Assembly: GCA_015657645.1 (NCBI GenBank)
Contig: JACDQK010000153.1
Coordinates: 1-36,198 of the forward strand
Source of the DNA: Novosphingobium sp.
GTDB taxonomy: Bacteria > Pseudomonadota > Alphaproteobacteria > Sphingomonadales > Sphingomonadaceae
DNA: 36,198 nt
Direction of reading: 5' to 3'
Shown here piece after piece: positions 1-8,430 of this stretch. The number at the start of each line of letters is the position of its first letter. Within the stretch, counting starts at the first letter, position 1. The notes under the pieces are model-generated. The model was not told the origin of the DNA and did no database searches. It worked only from the letters and a program-made list of their open reading frames with translations. A program made the translations under genes and the position numbers.

Positions 1-124
1 ACCAGCTTTATCCAGCTTGATCCCCAAGGCGCTGAAGGCCATCGGCCCCCGCCGCGATCGAGCTGGCCCAAATGCCGAGGGCCTGACCGCCCCATGCGCG
101 CTCAATCGAAGTGAGACTGGGAAT

Positions 125-568
125 ATGAGCAAGTCCAAAGCCCGCCCCGCCGCCCGCCTCGCGGCCGTGCAGGCGCTTTATCAGCACGCGATGGAAGGAA
201 CGCCGCAGGCCTCTCTGCTCGACGAATTCCACCGCCACCGGCTTGGCGCGGAGATCGAGGGCGACCAGTACGCTGCGGCCGAAGTCGCCTTCTTCGATGC
301 CATCGTCCAGGGCGTGATCGCTCGCTACGAGGAAATCGATGACCTGCTCGAGGCGCGCCTGGCCGAGGGCTGGAAGCTGGAGCGGCTCGACAAGACCATG
401 CTCCAGATCCTGCGCGCCGGGACCTGGGAACTGCTCGCCCGCCCCGACGTGCCGACCGGCACCGCGATCAGCGAATATGTCGACGTCGCCCACGCCTTCT
501 TCGAGGCGCGCGAGGCGAAGTTCGTCAACGGCCTGCTCGATGCCGTGGCCAAGGACGTGCGCGGCTGA
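125..568 (+). CDS. nusB: Transcription antitermination factor NusB
   Basis: NusB pairs with ribosomal protein S10 (NusE) and binds boxA RNA in rRNA leaders, which lets RNA polymerase resist Rho-dependent termination. The 147-residue product has the usual family length and all-helical character. It opens with a basic stretch and the RxxAVQALYQ helix, and ends with the conserved EYVDVAHAFFEAREAKFVNGLLD segment (quoted in two parts: EYVDVAHAFF and EAREAKFVNGLLD). The ATG at 125 was chosen because the family motif starts about ten residues later; the frame stays open further upstream but that part has no family character. The stop overlaps the start region of thiL, so the two genes are probably co-translated. 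Its partner NusE is encoded by rpsJ near the right end of this window. Confidence 0.95.
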   Translation: MSKSKARPAARLAAVQALYQHAMEGTPQASLLDEFHRHRLGAEIEGDQYAAAEVAFFDAIVQGVIARYEEIDDLLEARLAEGWKLERLDKTMLQILRAGTWELLARPDVPTGTAISEYVDVAHAFFEAREAKFVNGLLDAVAKDVRG

Positions 569-1438
569 ACCGCGAAGCTGCCTTCATCGCTGCCCTGCGT
601 GGTTTGGCCACGCATCCCGCCGCGCGCGGGCTGGTTGATGACTGTGCCGTGCTGGAGCTGGGCGGCGAAGCGCTGGTGCTGTCGCATGACGCCATGGCGG
701 AGGGCGTCCACTTCCTGCCCGGGCAAGATCCGGCCGATGTCGCCTGGAAGCTGGTCGCCAGCAATCTGTCCGATCTCGCCGCCAAGGGCGCGGAGCCGCT
801 TGGCGTGCTGCTGGGCTACCAGTTCGGGGCGGACGACCAGCGCTTCCTGGATGGGCTGGCCGAGGTGCTGGAGCATTATGGCGTCCCGCTGCTCGGCGGC
901 GATACGATCAGCGCCAGCGGGTCGCAGGTATTGGGTCTGACCGCGCTGGGCCGCGCGACCCATCGCCCGGTGCCGGCGCGCAGCGGTGCAAGCCTTGGCG
1001 ACGGTCTCTGGATTACCGGCCCGGTCGGCGCAGCCATGCTGGGTTTCGAGGGCTTGCGCGATGGCTCCGGGGCAGACAGCACCGCCTTTCGCCGTCCGCT
1101 GGCCCTGCTGGCCGAAGGCTGGGCGCTCGCCCCGCTGGTCACGGCGATGATGGACGTCTCGGACGGGCTGCTGCTCGATGCCAGCCGCATGGCCCGTGCT
1201 TCCGGCGTCAGTTTCGGGATCGACAGTGCAGCGGTGCCGATCGCCACGCCCGAAGCCCGCCGCGCCGAAGCGCTGCGCTGGGGAGAGGATTACCAGCTGC
1301 TGTTTACCCTCCCGCGGGGTGGAGCCGCCGGTGAAAGCTTACCGGATCGGCGAGGCTGTGCCGTCAGCGCAAGCGCCAATCCTGCTCGACGGACAGCCGC
1401 TCAGCGAAGAAACCGGCCTCGGCTACGAGCACCGCTAA
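565..1438 (+). pseudogene. thiL: Thiamine-monophosphate kinase ThiL, single-base frameshift near the 3' end
   Basis: ThiL phosphorylates thiamine monophosphate to thiamine pyrophosphate. Family motifs are clear: VDDCAVL, SHDAMAEGVHF, NLSDLAAKGA, LLGGDT, DVSDGLLLD and GEDYQLLFTLP, with the Asp residues that bind metal and ATP. After LFTLPR the frame is lost near 1315-1319. The expected C-terminus, including EPPVKAYRIGEAVP and LSEETGLGYEH, continues in the next frame to the TAA at 1436-1438. Removing one G from the GGGG run restores a reading of about 290 residues. No ATG lies at the N-terminus. An in-frame CTG at 565, inside the nusB stop (CTGA), gives the expected LNREAAFIAALRGLATHP start, while a TTG at 604 would drop 13 residues. 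The indel is probably a sequence error, but a real pseudogene cannot be excluded. Confidence 0.85.
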
Positions 1439-2381
1439 AGCGGCGAAACGTCCACGCCGCGCGCCTTCAGGATCGGCTTGAGCGCGTAATAGGCTTCCTT
1501 GGTCCGGTGGTTCGGGATGCCCGGATAGAGGTGGTGGACGATGTGGTACTGCATCCCCATCGACAGGATATGGCCGACCCGGCTCTTGAACAGGTTGGTG
1601 TTCTCATAGCGGCCAGTCTTGCCCTCACGCGGATGGTGCGGGGCCCAGGACAGGAAGAAGCGGATATAGCTGAGGCCGATGTGGCGCGGCAGCCACCAGA
1701 TCAGCGCGGCTTCGATCGCATAACCGTTCCAGGCCATGGTGAAGAGCGTGGCCATGAAGAACAGCTGGAGCACCATGGTTTCCACCAGCGCGCGGCGCGC
1801 CTCAGGCGTGCCCATTTCGGCCAGGATCCGCTTGTAGTGATGGATCGAACCATCGACGCCGGGCTGGCGGTTGTACCAGGTCTTGTACCAGGCCAGCCAC
1901 ATGTTGGGGGCCTCATCGGTATAGTCCGGGTCCTTCTCGGGATGGTTGGTGTGGTAGTGATGCTCAAGGTGCATCAGCCGCGCCATCGAGAAGGGGAACA
2001 CGATCGGCAGGGTCGAGACCGCGCCAACCGCCTCGTTCAGCCAGCGATACTTGGTGCCCGCGCGCCGATGTTCGAATGCATCGCTTCATGGCTGGTGACA
2101 TAGCCGCCAACACAGAAGAAGCATGACAGGACGAAGGCCAGCGGCAGGTTGAGCTGGCCCATGATCGCCAGCGGGAAGAACGACAGCCAGACCGCAAAAC
2201 CCAGGAAGGCCGCCACGGAATAGGGCCACATCGTGCCGCCATGATACTGGCGGGCAATCGCGATCTCTTCCTTGCGCAGGTCGCGCCGGGTGTAGCGGTC
2301 CATCCCGTCCGGGCCGAGCGGGAGGGCGGCGCGATCCTGTGCCGGAGTGTCTGATCGGAGCAGCAGATCCTGTTCGCTCAC
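1435..2381 (-). pseudogene. Membrane fatty-acid desaturase family protein, single-base frameshift
   Basis: This is a membrane di-iron oxygenase of the fatty-acid desaturase superfamily. All three histidine boxes are present: HEAMHSN in the N-terminal part, HLEHHYHTNH in the middle and HIVHHLYPGIP near the C-terminus, with hydrophobic helices between them. The N-terminal frame (GTG at 2381) ends early at 2037, and the rest runs in another frame to the TAG at 1435-1437. Adding one C to the CCC run near 2057-2059 joins NIGA to GTKYRWLNEAVG and gives about 315 residues. The substrate could be an acyl chain or a carotenoid (CrtR-like beta-carotene hydroxylases belong to this superfamily), and the sequence alone does not decide. 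The GTG start overlaps the stop of the upstream small gene (GTGA). The 3' end overlaps the convergent thiL stop. Confidence 0.8.
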
Positions 2382-2572
2382 AGCCAGCGCCCCCTGATAT
2401 TTGCGACGAGTCCCCAGGTGCCGCCGATGATCAGGCCAAAGGCAATGTTGCTGATCCCGAAGGGTGTGGGCACATCCCAGACCGCCATCAGTTGTGCGAT
2501 GAGCGGAGCGATAAAGCCGATGCCGAAGAAGAACGGCATCCAGGCAAGCACTTGTTTGAGAACGGTGGCCAT
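2378..2572 (-). CDS. Small hypothetical membrane protein, 64 residues
   Basis: I do not recognise this protein. It has 64 residues with two predicted membrane helices, roughly residues 3-30 (rich in F, I, L and A) and 40-58 (IAFGLIIGGTWGLVANI), and a short basic tail. It starts at an ATG (2572). Its TGA stop overlaps the GTG start of the desaturase as GTGA, which indicates translational coupling and supports it as a real gene. It may be an accessory membrane subunit of the desaturase, but that is inference from position only. Confidence 0.65.
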   Translation of the reverse strand: MATVLKQVLAWMPFFFGIGFIAPLIAQLMAVWDVPTPFGISNIAFGLIIGGTWGLVANIRGRWL

Positions 2573-2685
2573 GGCGTTAACTTCTCACAAACCATCCAAA
2601 CACGCAAGATTCCTTGGATTCGCCCTGCTGTCCCATCTGGATACGCCCCTAGCGGAAGTGGCGGGGAAAAGGCCGCGCGAAATTA

Positions 2686-2714
2686 TTGCATGGCCGGAAA
2701 ACGTGCTCTAGCGT
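2686..2714 (+). promoter_or_regulatory. Candidate hppA promoter (TTGCAT-N17-TAGCGT)
   Basis: The -35-like TTGCAT (2686-2691) and -10-like TAGCGT (2709-2714) are 17 nt apart, about 57 nt upstream of the hppA start. The -10 form TAGnnT also appears in front of two other genes in the window (5008 and 12630), which supports it as the local promoter style. There is no experimental evidence. Confidence 0.45.
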
Positions 2715-2723
2715 CCCGCCCAG

Positions 2724-2739
2724 CCCCGCGTTCGCGGGG
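2724..2739 (+). other. Short GC hairpin in the hppA leader
   Basis: CCCCGC and GCGGGG form a perfect 6-bp stem around a GTTC loop, between the candidate promoter and the hppA ribosome-binding site (the AAGGGGGAG stretch just before 2765). No T-run follows, so it is probably an mRNA-stability or leader element rather than a terminator. Confidence 0.4.
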
Positions 2740-2770
2740 TTCCTACTAAGATATAAGGGGGAGCGAACTC

Positions 2771-4888
2771 GTGGATCTCGTCACGCTCGCAATTATCCTT
2801 GGCCTGGTAGCCGTGCTGTACGGCTTCATTACCAGCCGCCAGGTGCTCGGCGCATCCGCCGGGAATGCCAAGATGCAAGAAATCGCCGCCGCCATTCAGG
2901 AAGGGGCGCAAGCCTATCTGAAGCGGCAGTACACCACCATTGCCATCGTCGGCGCGATTGTCGCGGTGATCGTGTTCTGGGCGCTGGGGGCCGTTTCGGC
3001 TGCCGGCTTCCTGATCGGCGCGATCCTGTCGGGCGTTGCCGGCTTCATCGGGATGAACATCTCGGTGCGCTCGAACGTGCGCACAGCCGCCGCTGCCCAG
3101 ACCGGGCTGCAGGCGGGTCTGACCCTGGCCTTCCGCGCCGGTGCCATCACCGGCATGCTGGTGGCCGGCCTCGCGTTGCTCGCCATCGCGGTGTTCTATT
3201 ACTACCTGACCACCGTGGCCGGCTACACCGTGGGCGGCGATGACCGTACCGTGATCGACGGCCTGGTCGCCCTCGCCTTCGGTGCCTCGCTGATCTCGAT
3301 CTTCGCGCGTCTCGGCGGCGGGATCTTCACCAAGGCTGCCGACGTCGGCGCCGACCTGGTCGGCAAGGTCGAAGCGGGCATTCCCGAAGACGATCCGCGC
3401 AACCCGGCCGTGATCGCCGATAACGTGGGCGACAACGTGGGTGACTGCGCCGGCATGGCTGCCGACCTGTTCGAAACCTATGTCGTCACCGTCGGCGCCA
3501 CCATGGTGCTGACCGCGCTGCTGCTGAAGGGCCTCGGCGACATGCTGATGCCGATGATGGCCCTGCCGCTGCTGATCGGCGGCGTCTGCATCGTCACCTC
3601 GATCATCGGCACCTACTTCGTCCGCCTGGGTGGCGGCACGAACATCATGGGCGCCATGTACAAGGGCTTCCTGGTCACGGCCGTTCTCTCGATCGGCGCG
3701 ATCTGGTGGGCGATTTCCTATGCTCTGGGCAGCATGGAAACCGTGATGAGCTACACCGTCCTCGACACCACGGTGAACTTCACCGGCCGCGTGCTGTTCT
3801 ACTGCTCGCTGCTGGGCCTGGTCATCACCGGGCTGATCATCTGGATCACCGAGTACTACACCGGCACGAATTATCGTCCGGTCCGCTCGATCGCCAAGTC
3901 GTCGGAAACCGGCCATGGCACAAACGTGATCCAGGGTCTGGCGATCAGCCTTGAATCGACTGCGCTGCCCACGATCGTGATCTGCGCCGGCATCATCATC
4001 GCTCACCAGCTCGCTGGCCTGATCGGGATTGCCTATGCGGCAACCGCGATGCTGGCTCTCGCCGGGATGGTCGTTGCGCTCGATGCCTATGGTCCCGTCA
4101 CCGACAATGCCGGCGGCATTGCCGAAATGGCCGGCCTCGACGATTCGGTCCGTGAAAAGACCGACGCGCTCGACGCGGTGGGCAACACCACCAAGGCCGT
4201 GACCAAGGGCTATGCCATCGGTTCGGCCGGTCTGGCCGCGCTGGTGCTGTTCGCAGCCTATACGACTGACCTTCGCGAGTTCTTCCCTGATCTGGTCGTC
4301 AGCTTCAGTCTGGAGAACCCCTACGTGATCGTCGGCCTGCTGCTCGGCGCGCTGCTCCCGTACCTGTTCGGTGCGATGGGCATGACCGCCGTGGGCCGCG
4401 CCGCCGGTGACGTGGTGAAGGACGTGCGCGACCAGTTCGCCAACGACAAGGGCATCATGGCCGGCACTTCCAAGCCGGACTATGCCCGCACCGTCGACCT
4501 GGTGACCAAGGCGGCGATCAAGGAAATGATCGTTCCGTCGCTGCTGCCGGTGCTGGTGCCGATCGTGGTCTATTACGTGATCACGGCCGTTGCCGGTCAG
4601 GCCAATGGCTTTGCCGCACTCGGCGCGCTCCTCCTGGGCGTGATCGTCGGCGGCCTGTTCGTCGCGATCTCGATGACCTCGGGCGGCGGCGCATGGGACA
4701 ATGCCAAGAAGTACATCGAAGACGGCCACCACGGCGGCAAGGGCTCTGAAGCCCACAAGGCTGCGGTGACCGGTGACACGGTCGGCGATCCTTACAAGGA
4801 TACTGCCGGTCCGGCCGTCAACCCGATGATCAAGATCACCAACATCGTCGCGCTGCTGCTGCTCGCGGCGCTGGCCGGGGGGCACTGA
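2771..4888 (+). CDS. hppA: K+-independent H+-translocating membrane pyrophosphatase
   Basis: This inner-membrane pump hydrolyses pyrophosphate and moves protons across the membrane, recovering energy from biosynthetic PPi. The 705-residue product shows about 16 hydrophobic helices and the conserved PPi/Mg motif [20 protein letters not shown] (20 residues). A second Asp-rich site is at [16 protein letters not shown], and a third near the C-terminus at [15 protein letters not shown]. In [16 protein letters not shown] the Lys (residue 475) and Thr (residue 478) occupy the positions that separate the K+-independent class from the K+-dependent class, which has Ala and Gly/Ala there. The start is GTG at 2771, preceded by a strong AAGGGGGAG. 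It is monocistronic, with its own promoter and an intrinsic terminator. Confidence 0.96.
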   Translation: MDLVTLAIILGLVAVLYGFITSRQVLGASAGNAKMQEIAAAIQEGAQAYLKRQYTTIAIVGAIVAVIVFWALGAVSAAGFLIGAILSGVAGFIGMNISVRSNVRTAAAAQTGLQAGLTLAFRAGAITGMLVAGLALLAIAVFYYYLTTVAGYTVGGDDRTVIDGLVALAFGASLISIFARLGGGIFTKAADVGADLVGKVEAGIPEDDPRNPAVIADNVGDNVGDCAGMAADLFETYVVTVGATMVLTALLLKGLGDMLMPMMALPLLIGGVCIVTSIIGTYFVRLGGGTNIMGAMYKGFLVTAVLSIGAIWWAISYALGSMETVMSYTVLDTTVNFTGRVLFYCSLLGLVITGLIIWITEYYTGTNYRPVRSIAKSSETGHGTNVIQGLAISLESTALPTIVICAGIIIAHQLAGLIGIAYAATAMLALAGMVVALDAYGPVTDNAGGIAEMAGLDDSVREKTDALDAVGNTTKAVTKGYAIGSAGLAALVLFAAYTTDLREFFPDLVVSFSLENPYVIVGLLLGALLPYLFGAMGMTAVGRAAGDVVKDVRDQFANDKGIMAGTSKPDYARTVDLVTKAAIKEMIVPSLLPVLVPIVVYYVITAVAGQANGFAALGALLLGVIVGGLFVAISMTSGGGAWDNAKKYIEDGHHGGKGSEAHKAAVTGDTVGDPYKDTAGPAVNPMIKITNIVALLLLAALAGGH

Positions 4889-4928
4889 GGCGGCACCAGC
4901 CACCTCGCCCACCGCCGGGTGAAGAAGA

Positions 4929-4959
4929 CCCCGTCCGGAGCGATCCGGGCGGGGTTTTT
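4929..4959 (+). terminator. Rho-independent terminator of hppA
   Basis: CCCGTCCGG (4930-4938) pairs with CCGGGCGGG (4945-4953) with one G-T wobble and a short loop, followed directly by TTTTT. It lies about 40 nt after the hppA stop. Confidence 0.85.
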
Positions 4960-4985
4960 CTGTTGGGATTAGGTCCTTTGGCCCA

Positions 4986-5013
4986 TTGCAAGCGCCCCGC
5001 GTTTCGGTAGGTT
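4986..5013 (+). promoter_or_regulatory. Candidate promoter of the S9 peptidase gene (TTGCAA-N16-TAGGTT)
   Basis: TTGCAA (4986-4991) and TAGGTT (5008-5013) are 16 nt apart. They lie between the hppA terminator and the peptidase start, about 48 nt upstream of the GTG at 5061. Confidence 0.45.
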
Positions 5014-5060
5014 CCCCACATTCGGGTTGCACTGGTCGCGCCCTATCGGAGGTTTTGGAA

Positions 5061-7172
5061 GTGCTTGGAAAGAACATCCTGCTCGGCGGCGCACTGGCTG
5101 CCGTGCTCAGCCTGTCGCTGTCTGCCCCCGCTGCAGCGCAAACCACGCCGGGGACCCCGGTTGCCACCAAGGTTTCGCTCAGCGTCCTGACTGAACTGCC
5201 GGCCCTGTCGCAAGTGCGGATGTCACCCGACGGGACCAAGGCAATGGTCACCCTGGGCGGCGGCAATGACTTCGTTTATGCCCTGCTCGACCTGATCAAT
5301 GGCGGCAAGCCGAAGGTCATCGCCTCAGCCGAAACCTACAAGGAAGCCGGCCAGAGGGCCATTTCCAGCTATCGCTGGGTCGGCAACCGCTACATCCTGT
5401 TGACACTCAACTCGCGCGAGGCAATCGGCGGGCGGCGCGTCGATCTGTCGCGGCTGGTGTCCTACGATACCGAGACCGGAACGAGCACGCCGGTCGCCTG
5501 GCGCGATTCAACCGGCGGCGCGGCAAATGTCCTTTACGTCGATGAGAAGAACCTGCGCATCCTGCTCGCGCGCGGTGTTGATACCGGCAACACCGAAATG
5601 ATGTTCCGCGATCGCGTCGAATGGGTCGACATTGTATCGGGCAAGCCGATCGAAATCGTCCAGCAACCAAACCCGATCGTCGGCGGCTGGGCGGCTGACA
5701 GCAACGGCGTGGTCCGGCTCGGCTTTGGCGGCGACCGCGACACCGGCGAAGAACGGTATCTGTACCGCTCCAAGGCAGGTGAGCCGATCCAGACCGTACA
5801 GAAGGTAATCGACAAGGACTTCGCCGGTGGTGGCCTGCGCCCGGCGATGTTCCTTCAGGAACCCGACATGGCTATCGTGACTAGCAATCACGAAGGCTTC
5901 AACGCGGTCTACAAGGCCAACATGCGCACGATGCAGATCGTGTCGAAGATGTTCTCGGCTCCGGTCGGCTATGAAGTCGATGGCGTGATTACGGGCGAGA
6001 ACGGCAGCAAGCTGCTGGGCTACGCGTTCACCACCGATCGCCCGCGCCAGTACTTCGTCGATCCGCAGCTCAAGCAGATTAAGGCCTTCCTTGACGAAAG
6101 CTTCGGCAAGGACAACGCGCAGATCGTCTCGCGCGGGGAGAAGAACCAGAAGCTGATCGTGGCCCTGTCGCAGCCGCGCCAGCAGCCGGCCTATTACACT
6201 TACGATACGATCTCCGGACAGATGCAGCTGATCGGCTATGCCAGCCTGACGATCAAGGACGGGTTGATGAACCCGGTCGAGGCGATCCGCTACAAGGCCA
6301 GCGACGGACTGGAAATCGAAGCAATTTTGACCCGCCCCCGGCTGCGCGCCGGCCAGGGCAAGCTGCCGATCGTGGTCCTGACCCATGGCGGCCCCTATGG
6401 CGTGCGCGATGACGCGGTTTACGATCAGTGGGCCCAGTCGATTGCCGAACAGGGCTATGTGGTAGTCCAGCCGAACTATCGCGGTTCGGGTGGCTATGGC
6501 CGTCAGTTCCTCAAAGAAGGCCGCAAGGACGGCTTCGGCACGCGGATGCAGGACGATCTCAATGACGTAGTCGATCATCTCGCCGCCAAGGGCGAAGTCG
6601 ATCCGGCCCGCGCCTGCATGATGGGCTGGTCCTATGGCGGCTATGCCTCGGCCCGCGCCGCCCAGCGCGATCCGCAGCGCTGGCGCTGCACCATCGCCGG
6701 AGCGGGCGTCTATGACCTGCCGATGATGCGCTCCTACGACCAGGGCTACCTTGGCTCGTTCGGCGCGAACTACCTCGCCAAGGGTGCAAACTCACTGCAG
6801 GACGTTTCGCCGGCGCTGCAGACCAAGACCAGCTGGTCACCGATCCTCGTCGTCCACGGCGTGCGCGATCCGCGCGTGCCGATCGCCCAGAGTCGCACCC
6901 TGGTTTCCAGGCTGCGCTCTTCGGGCAAAGTCGAAGGCGTCGATTTTGCCTATATCGAGCAGCCCAAGAACGGCCACTACGGGATCTTCTTCACCAAGGA
7001 AGAGCGGATTGAATGGCTGGGTGGCACTGCTGCCTGGCTCAACAAGTTCAACCCAGCTTACGTGCCGAGCGATGCCGACTATGCCAAGACGCCCGAGCCC
7101 GATCCCGAAGTCGTGAAGATGGCGACCCGGTTGTTCGGCGGCAGTGGCGGCACGCCCAGCGCGAGCAAATAG
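5061..7172 (+). CDS. Exported S9-family (prolyl oligopeptidase/acylaminoacyl-peptidase-like) serine peptidase
   Basis: The product (703 residues) is a serine peptidase with an N-terminal beta-propeller-like region and a C-terminal alpha/beta-hydrolase domain (about residues 430-680). The catalytic triad is visible: Ser524 in GWSYGGYASAR, Asp603 in HGVRDPRVP, His639 in NGHYGIFF. HGGPYGVRD supplies the oxyanion region. Residues 1-26 form a Sec signal peptide (basic start, hydrophobic core, APAAAQ cleavage region), so it acts in the periplasm or outside. The GTG at 5061 was chosen because it gives this signal peptide and sits about 9 nt after a CGGAGG; the open frame extends 25 codons upstream without family character. 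Likely job: cleavage of short peptides for nutrition. It is followed by a hairpin terminator. Confidence 0.9.
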   Translation: MLGKNILLGGALAAVLSLSLSAPAAAQTTPGTPVATKVSLSVLTELPALSQVRMSPDGTKAMVTLGGGNDFVYALLDLINGGKPKVIASAETYKEAGQRAISSYRWVGNRYILLTLNSREAIGGRRVDLSRLVSYDTETGTSTPVAWRDSTGGAANVLYVDEKNLRILLARGVDTGNTEMMFRDRVEWVDIVSGKPIEIVQQPNPIVGGWAADSNGVVRLGFGGDRDTGEERYLYRSKAGEPIQTVQKVIDKDFAGGGLRPAMFLQEPDMAIVTSNHEGFNAVYKANMRTMQIVSKMFSAPVGYEVDGVITGENGSKLLGYAFTTDRPRQYFVDPQLKQIKAFLDESFGKDNAQIVSRGEKNQKLIVALSQPRQQPAYYTYDTISGQMQLIGYASLTIKDGLMNPVEAIRYKASDGLEIEAILTRPRLRAGQGKLPIVVLTHGGPYGVRDDAVYDQWAQSIAEQGYVVVQPNYRGSGGYGRQFLKEGRKDGFGTRMQDDLNDVVDHLAAKGEVDPARACMMGWSYGGYASARAAQRDPQRWRCTIAGAGVYDLPMMRSYDQGYLGSFGANYLAKGANSLQDVSPALQTKTSWSPILVVHGVRDPRVPIAQSRTLVSRLRSSGKVEGVDFAYIEQPKNGHYGIFFTKEERIEWLGGTAAWLNKFNPAYVPSDADYAKTPEPDPEVVKMATRLFGGSGGTPSASK

Positions 7173-7211
7173 CCCGCGTTAGCCAATCCTTGGGATTTCA
7201 AGGTTAAAACT

Positions 7212-7253
7212 CCCGGTTGCGGCGCCTTCTGGCCGCAGTAACCGGGGGTTTTT
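7212..7253 (+). terminator. Rho-independent terminator after the S9 peptidase gene
   Basis: TCCCGGTT-GCGGC pairs with GCCGC-AGT-AACCGGG (a 3-nt bulge on the 3' side) and is followed by GGTTTTT. The 3' arm and T-run touch the TTG start of the next gene at 7255, so the hairpin may also affect that gene's translation. Confidence 0.75.
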
Positions 7254-7254
7254 C

Positions 7255-8430
7255 TTGGCAAGCAGCGCACCGCTGGTCCTGCCTGACACGACGCGGCCCA
7301 GTGCCGCCCCCCTTGCTGCGCCCGCAGTTGACGTAAGCGTCACCGACTGGCGCGGCGCCGACAGCCCGGATTTCCGCGCCGCCTGGGACGCCCTGGCCCG
7401 CCACGCGGCCGATCCCAATCCATTCTTCGAAAGCTGGTACCTGCTGCCGGCCCTGCGCGCCCACGATCCGGCTGGCGAAGTGCGGCTATTCTGCCTTCGC
7501 CAGAACGGTGAGCTGGTCGGGCTAATCCCGCTGGCCCGCCTGCCGCGCTATTACGGCAAGCCGATCCCGCACTGGTCGGTCTGGATCCACGGCAACTGTT
7601 TCCTTGGCGCGCCGCTGGTCGCCAAGGGTCATGAAGCGGCATTCTGGCAAGCGCTGCTCGATTGGGTCGACGGCCATGCCGCTGCCGGCCTGTTCCTGCA
7701 CCTGCCGCACTTGCCGCTGGATGGCCCCAACCACCGCGCACTCTCCGCACTCTGCACCGAACAGCGCCGCCCGGCCGGGCTGGTCCACCGCGAGGAGCGC
7801 GCCTTGCTCGCTTCCGACCTCGCGCCCGAGGCCTATCTCGAAGCCGCGCTGACCGGCAAGAAGCGCAAGGAACTGCGCCGCCAGTTCGCCCGCCTGTCCG
7901 AACTGGGCGAACTGACGATCAGCCACAGCCGCGACGATGCGGGCCTCGAGCAATGGATCGAGGACTTCCTCGCGCTCGAGCACTCCGGCTGGAAGGGCAG
8001 CGCCGGATCGGCCCTCGCTTCGCACCACACCACCGCGCAGCTGTTTCGCGAGGCCCTGCCCGGCGCCGCCGCGCGCGGGCGGCTCGAGCGGCTGACCATG
8101 GCGCTCGATGGCGAGCCGCTGGCCATGCTGGTCACCTTCCTGACCGCACCGGGCGCCTTCTCCTACAAGACCGCGTTCGACGAGCGCTTCGCCCGCTTCT
8201 CCCCCGGCGTGCTGCTACAGCGCGCCAACCTGGCCATGCTGGATGATCCGGCGATTGCCTGGACTGACTCATGCGCCGCGGCCGACCATCCGATGATCGA
8301 TCACATCTGGGGCGAGCGCCGCGCAATCGGGCGGATCTCGCTCGGCATCGGCGGCGTCGCTCGCCGTCTGACCTTTTCCGCCCTGCTCCGGCTGGAGCTG
8401 GGCCGCCATCCTGCAGGACTGGACCGATGA
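7255..8430 (+). CDS. GNAT-family (CelD/BcsL-like, FemAB-fold) acyltransferase
   Basis: The 391-residue protein resembles the CelD/BcsL-like group of acetyltransferases with duplicated GNAT folds. Visible markers are NPFFESWYLLPAL near residues 55-68, KKRKELRRQFARLSELG in the middle, FLALEHSGWKGSAGSAL, and the strand-rich C-terminal half with FSYKTAFDERFARFSPGVLL. No signal peptide or membrane segment is seen. The only plausible start is the TTG at 7255, directly after the upstream terminator's T-run; the GGGGG in the hairpin's 3' arm is the only Shine-Dalgarno-like stretch. It overlaps the next gene by ATGA, so the two are translated together. The acyl acceptor is unknown; cell-surface polysaccharide or lipid modification is common for this group. 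Confidence 0.7.
   Translation: MASSAPLVLPDTTRPSAAPLAAPAVDVSVTDWRGADSPDFRAAWDALARHAADPNPFFESWYLLPALRAHDPAGEVRLFCLRQNGELVGLIPLARLPRYYGKPIPHWSVWIHGNCFLGAPLVAKGHEAAFWQALLDWVDGHAAAGLFLHLPHLPLDGPNHRALSALCTEQRRPAGLVHREERALLASDLAPEAYLEAALTGKKRKELRRQFARLSELGELTISHSRDDAGLEQWIEDFLALEHSGWKGSAGSALASHHTTAQLFREALPGAAARGRLERLTMALDGEPLAMLVTFLTAPGAFSYKTAFDERFARFSPGVLLQRANLAMLDDPAIAWTDSCAAADHPMIDHIWGERRAIGRISLGIGGVARRLTFSALLRLELGRHPAGLDR

Noticed and set aside
1-124. Open frames before nusB, possibly the end of an upstream gene
   Set aside because: ribH often precedes nusB, but none of the frames resembles its C-terminus, and the minus-strand reading has no family features. I see no supportable feature here.
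604-2103. A 499-codon frame that would fuse ThiL to an unknown C-terminal domain
   Set aside because: After the frameshift the frame only reads opposite the desaturase gene; the true ThiL end is in another frame and stops at 1438.
2708-5266. A very long open frame (852 codons) on the minus strand
   Set aside because: It lies opposite hppA, which matches a well-known family over its full length. The minus-strand product is His/Asp/Arg-rich with no family character, a typical shadow in GC-rich DNA.
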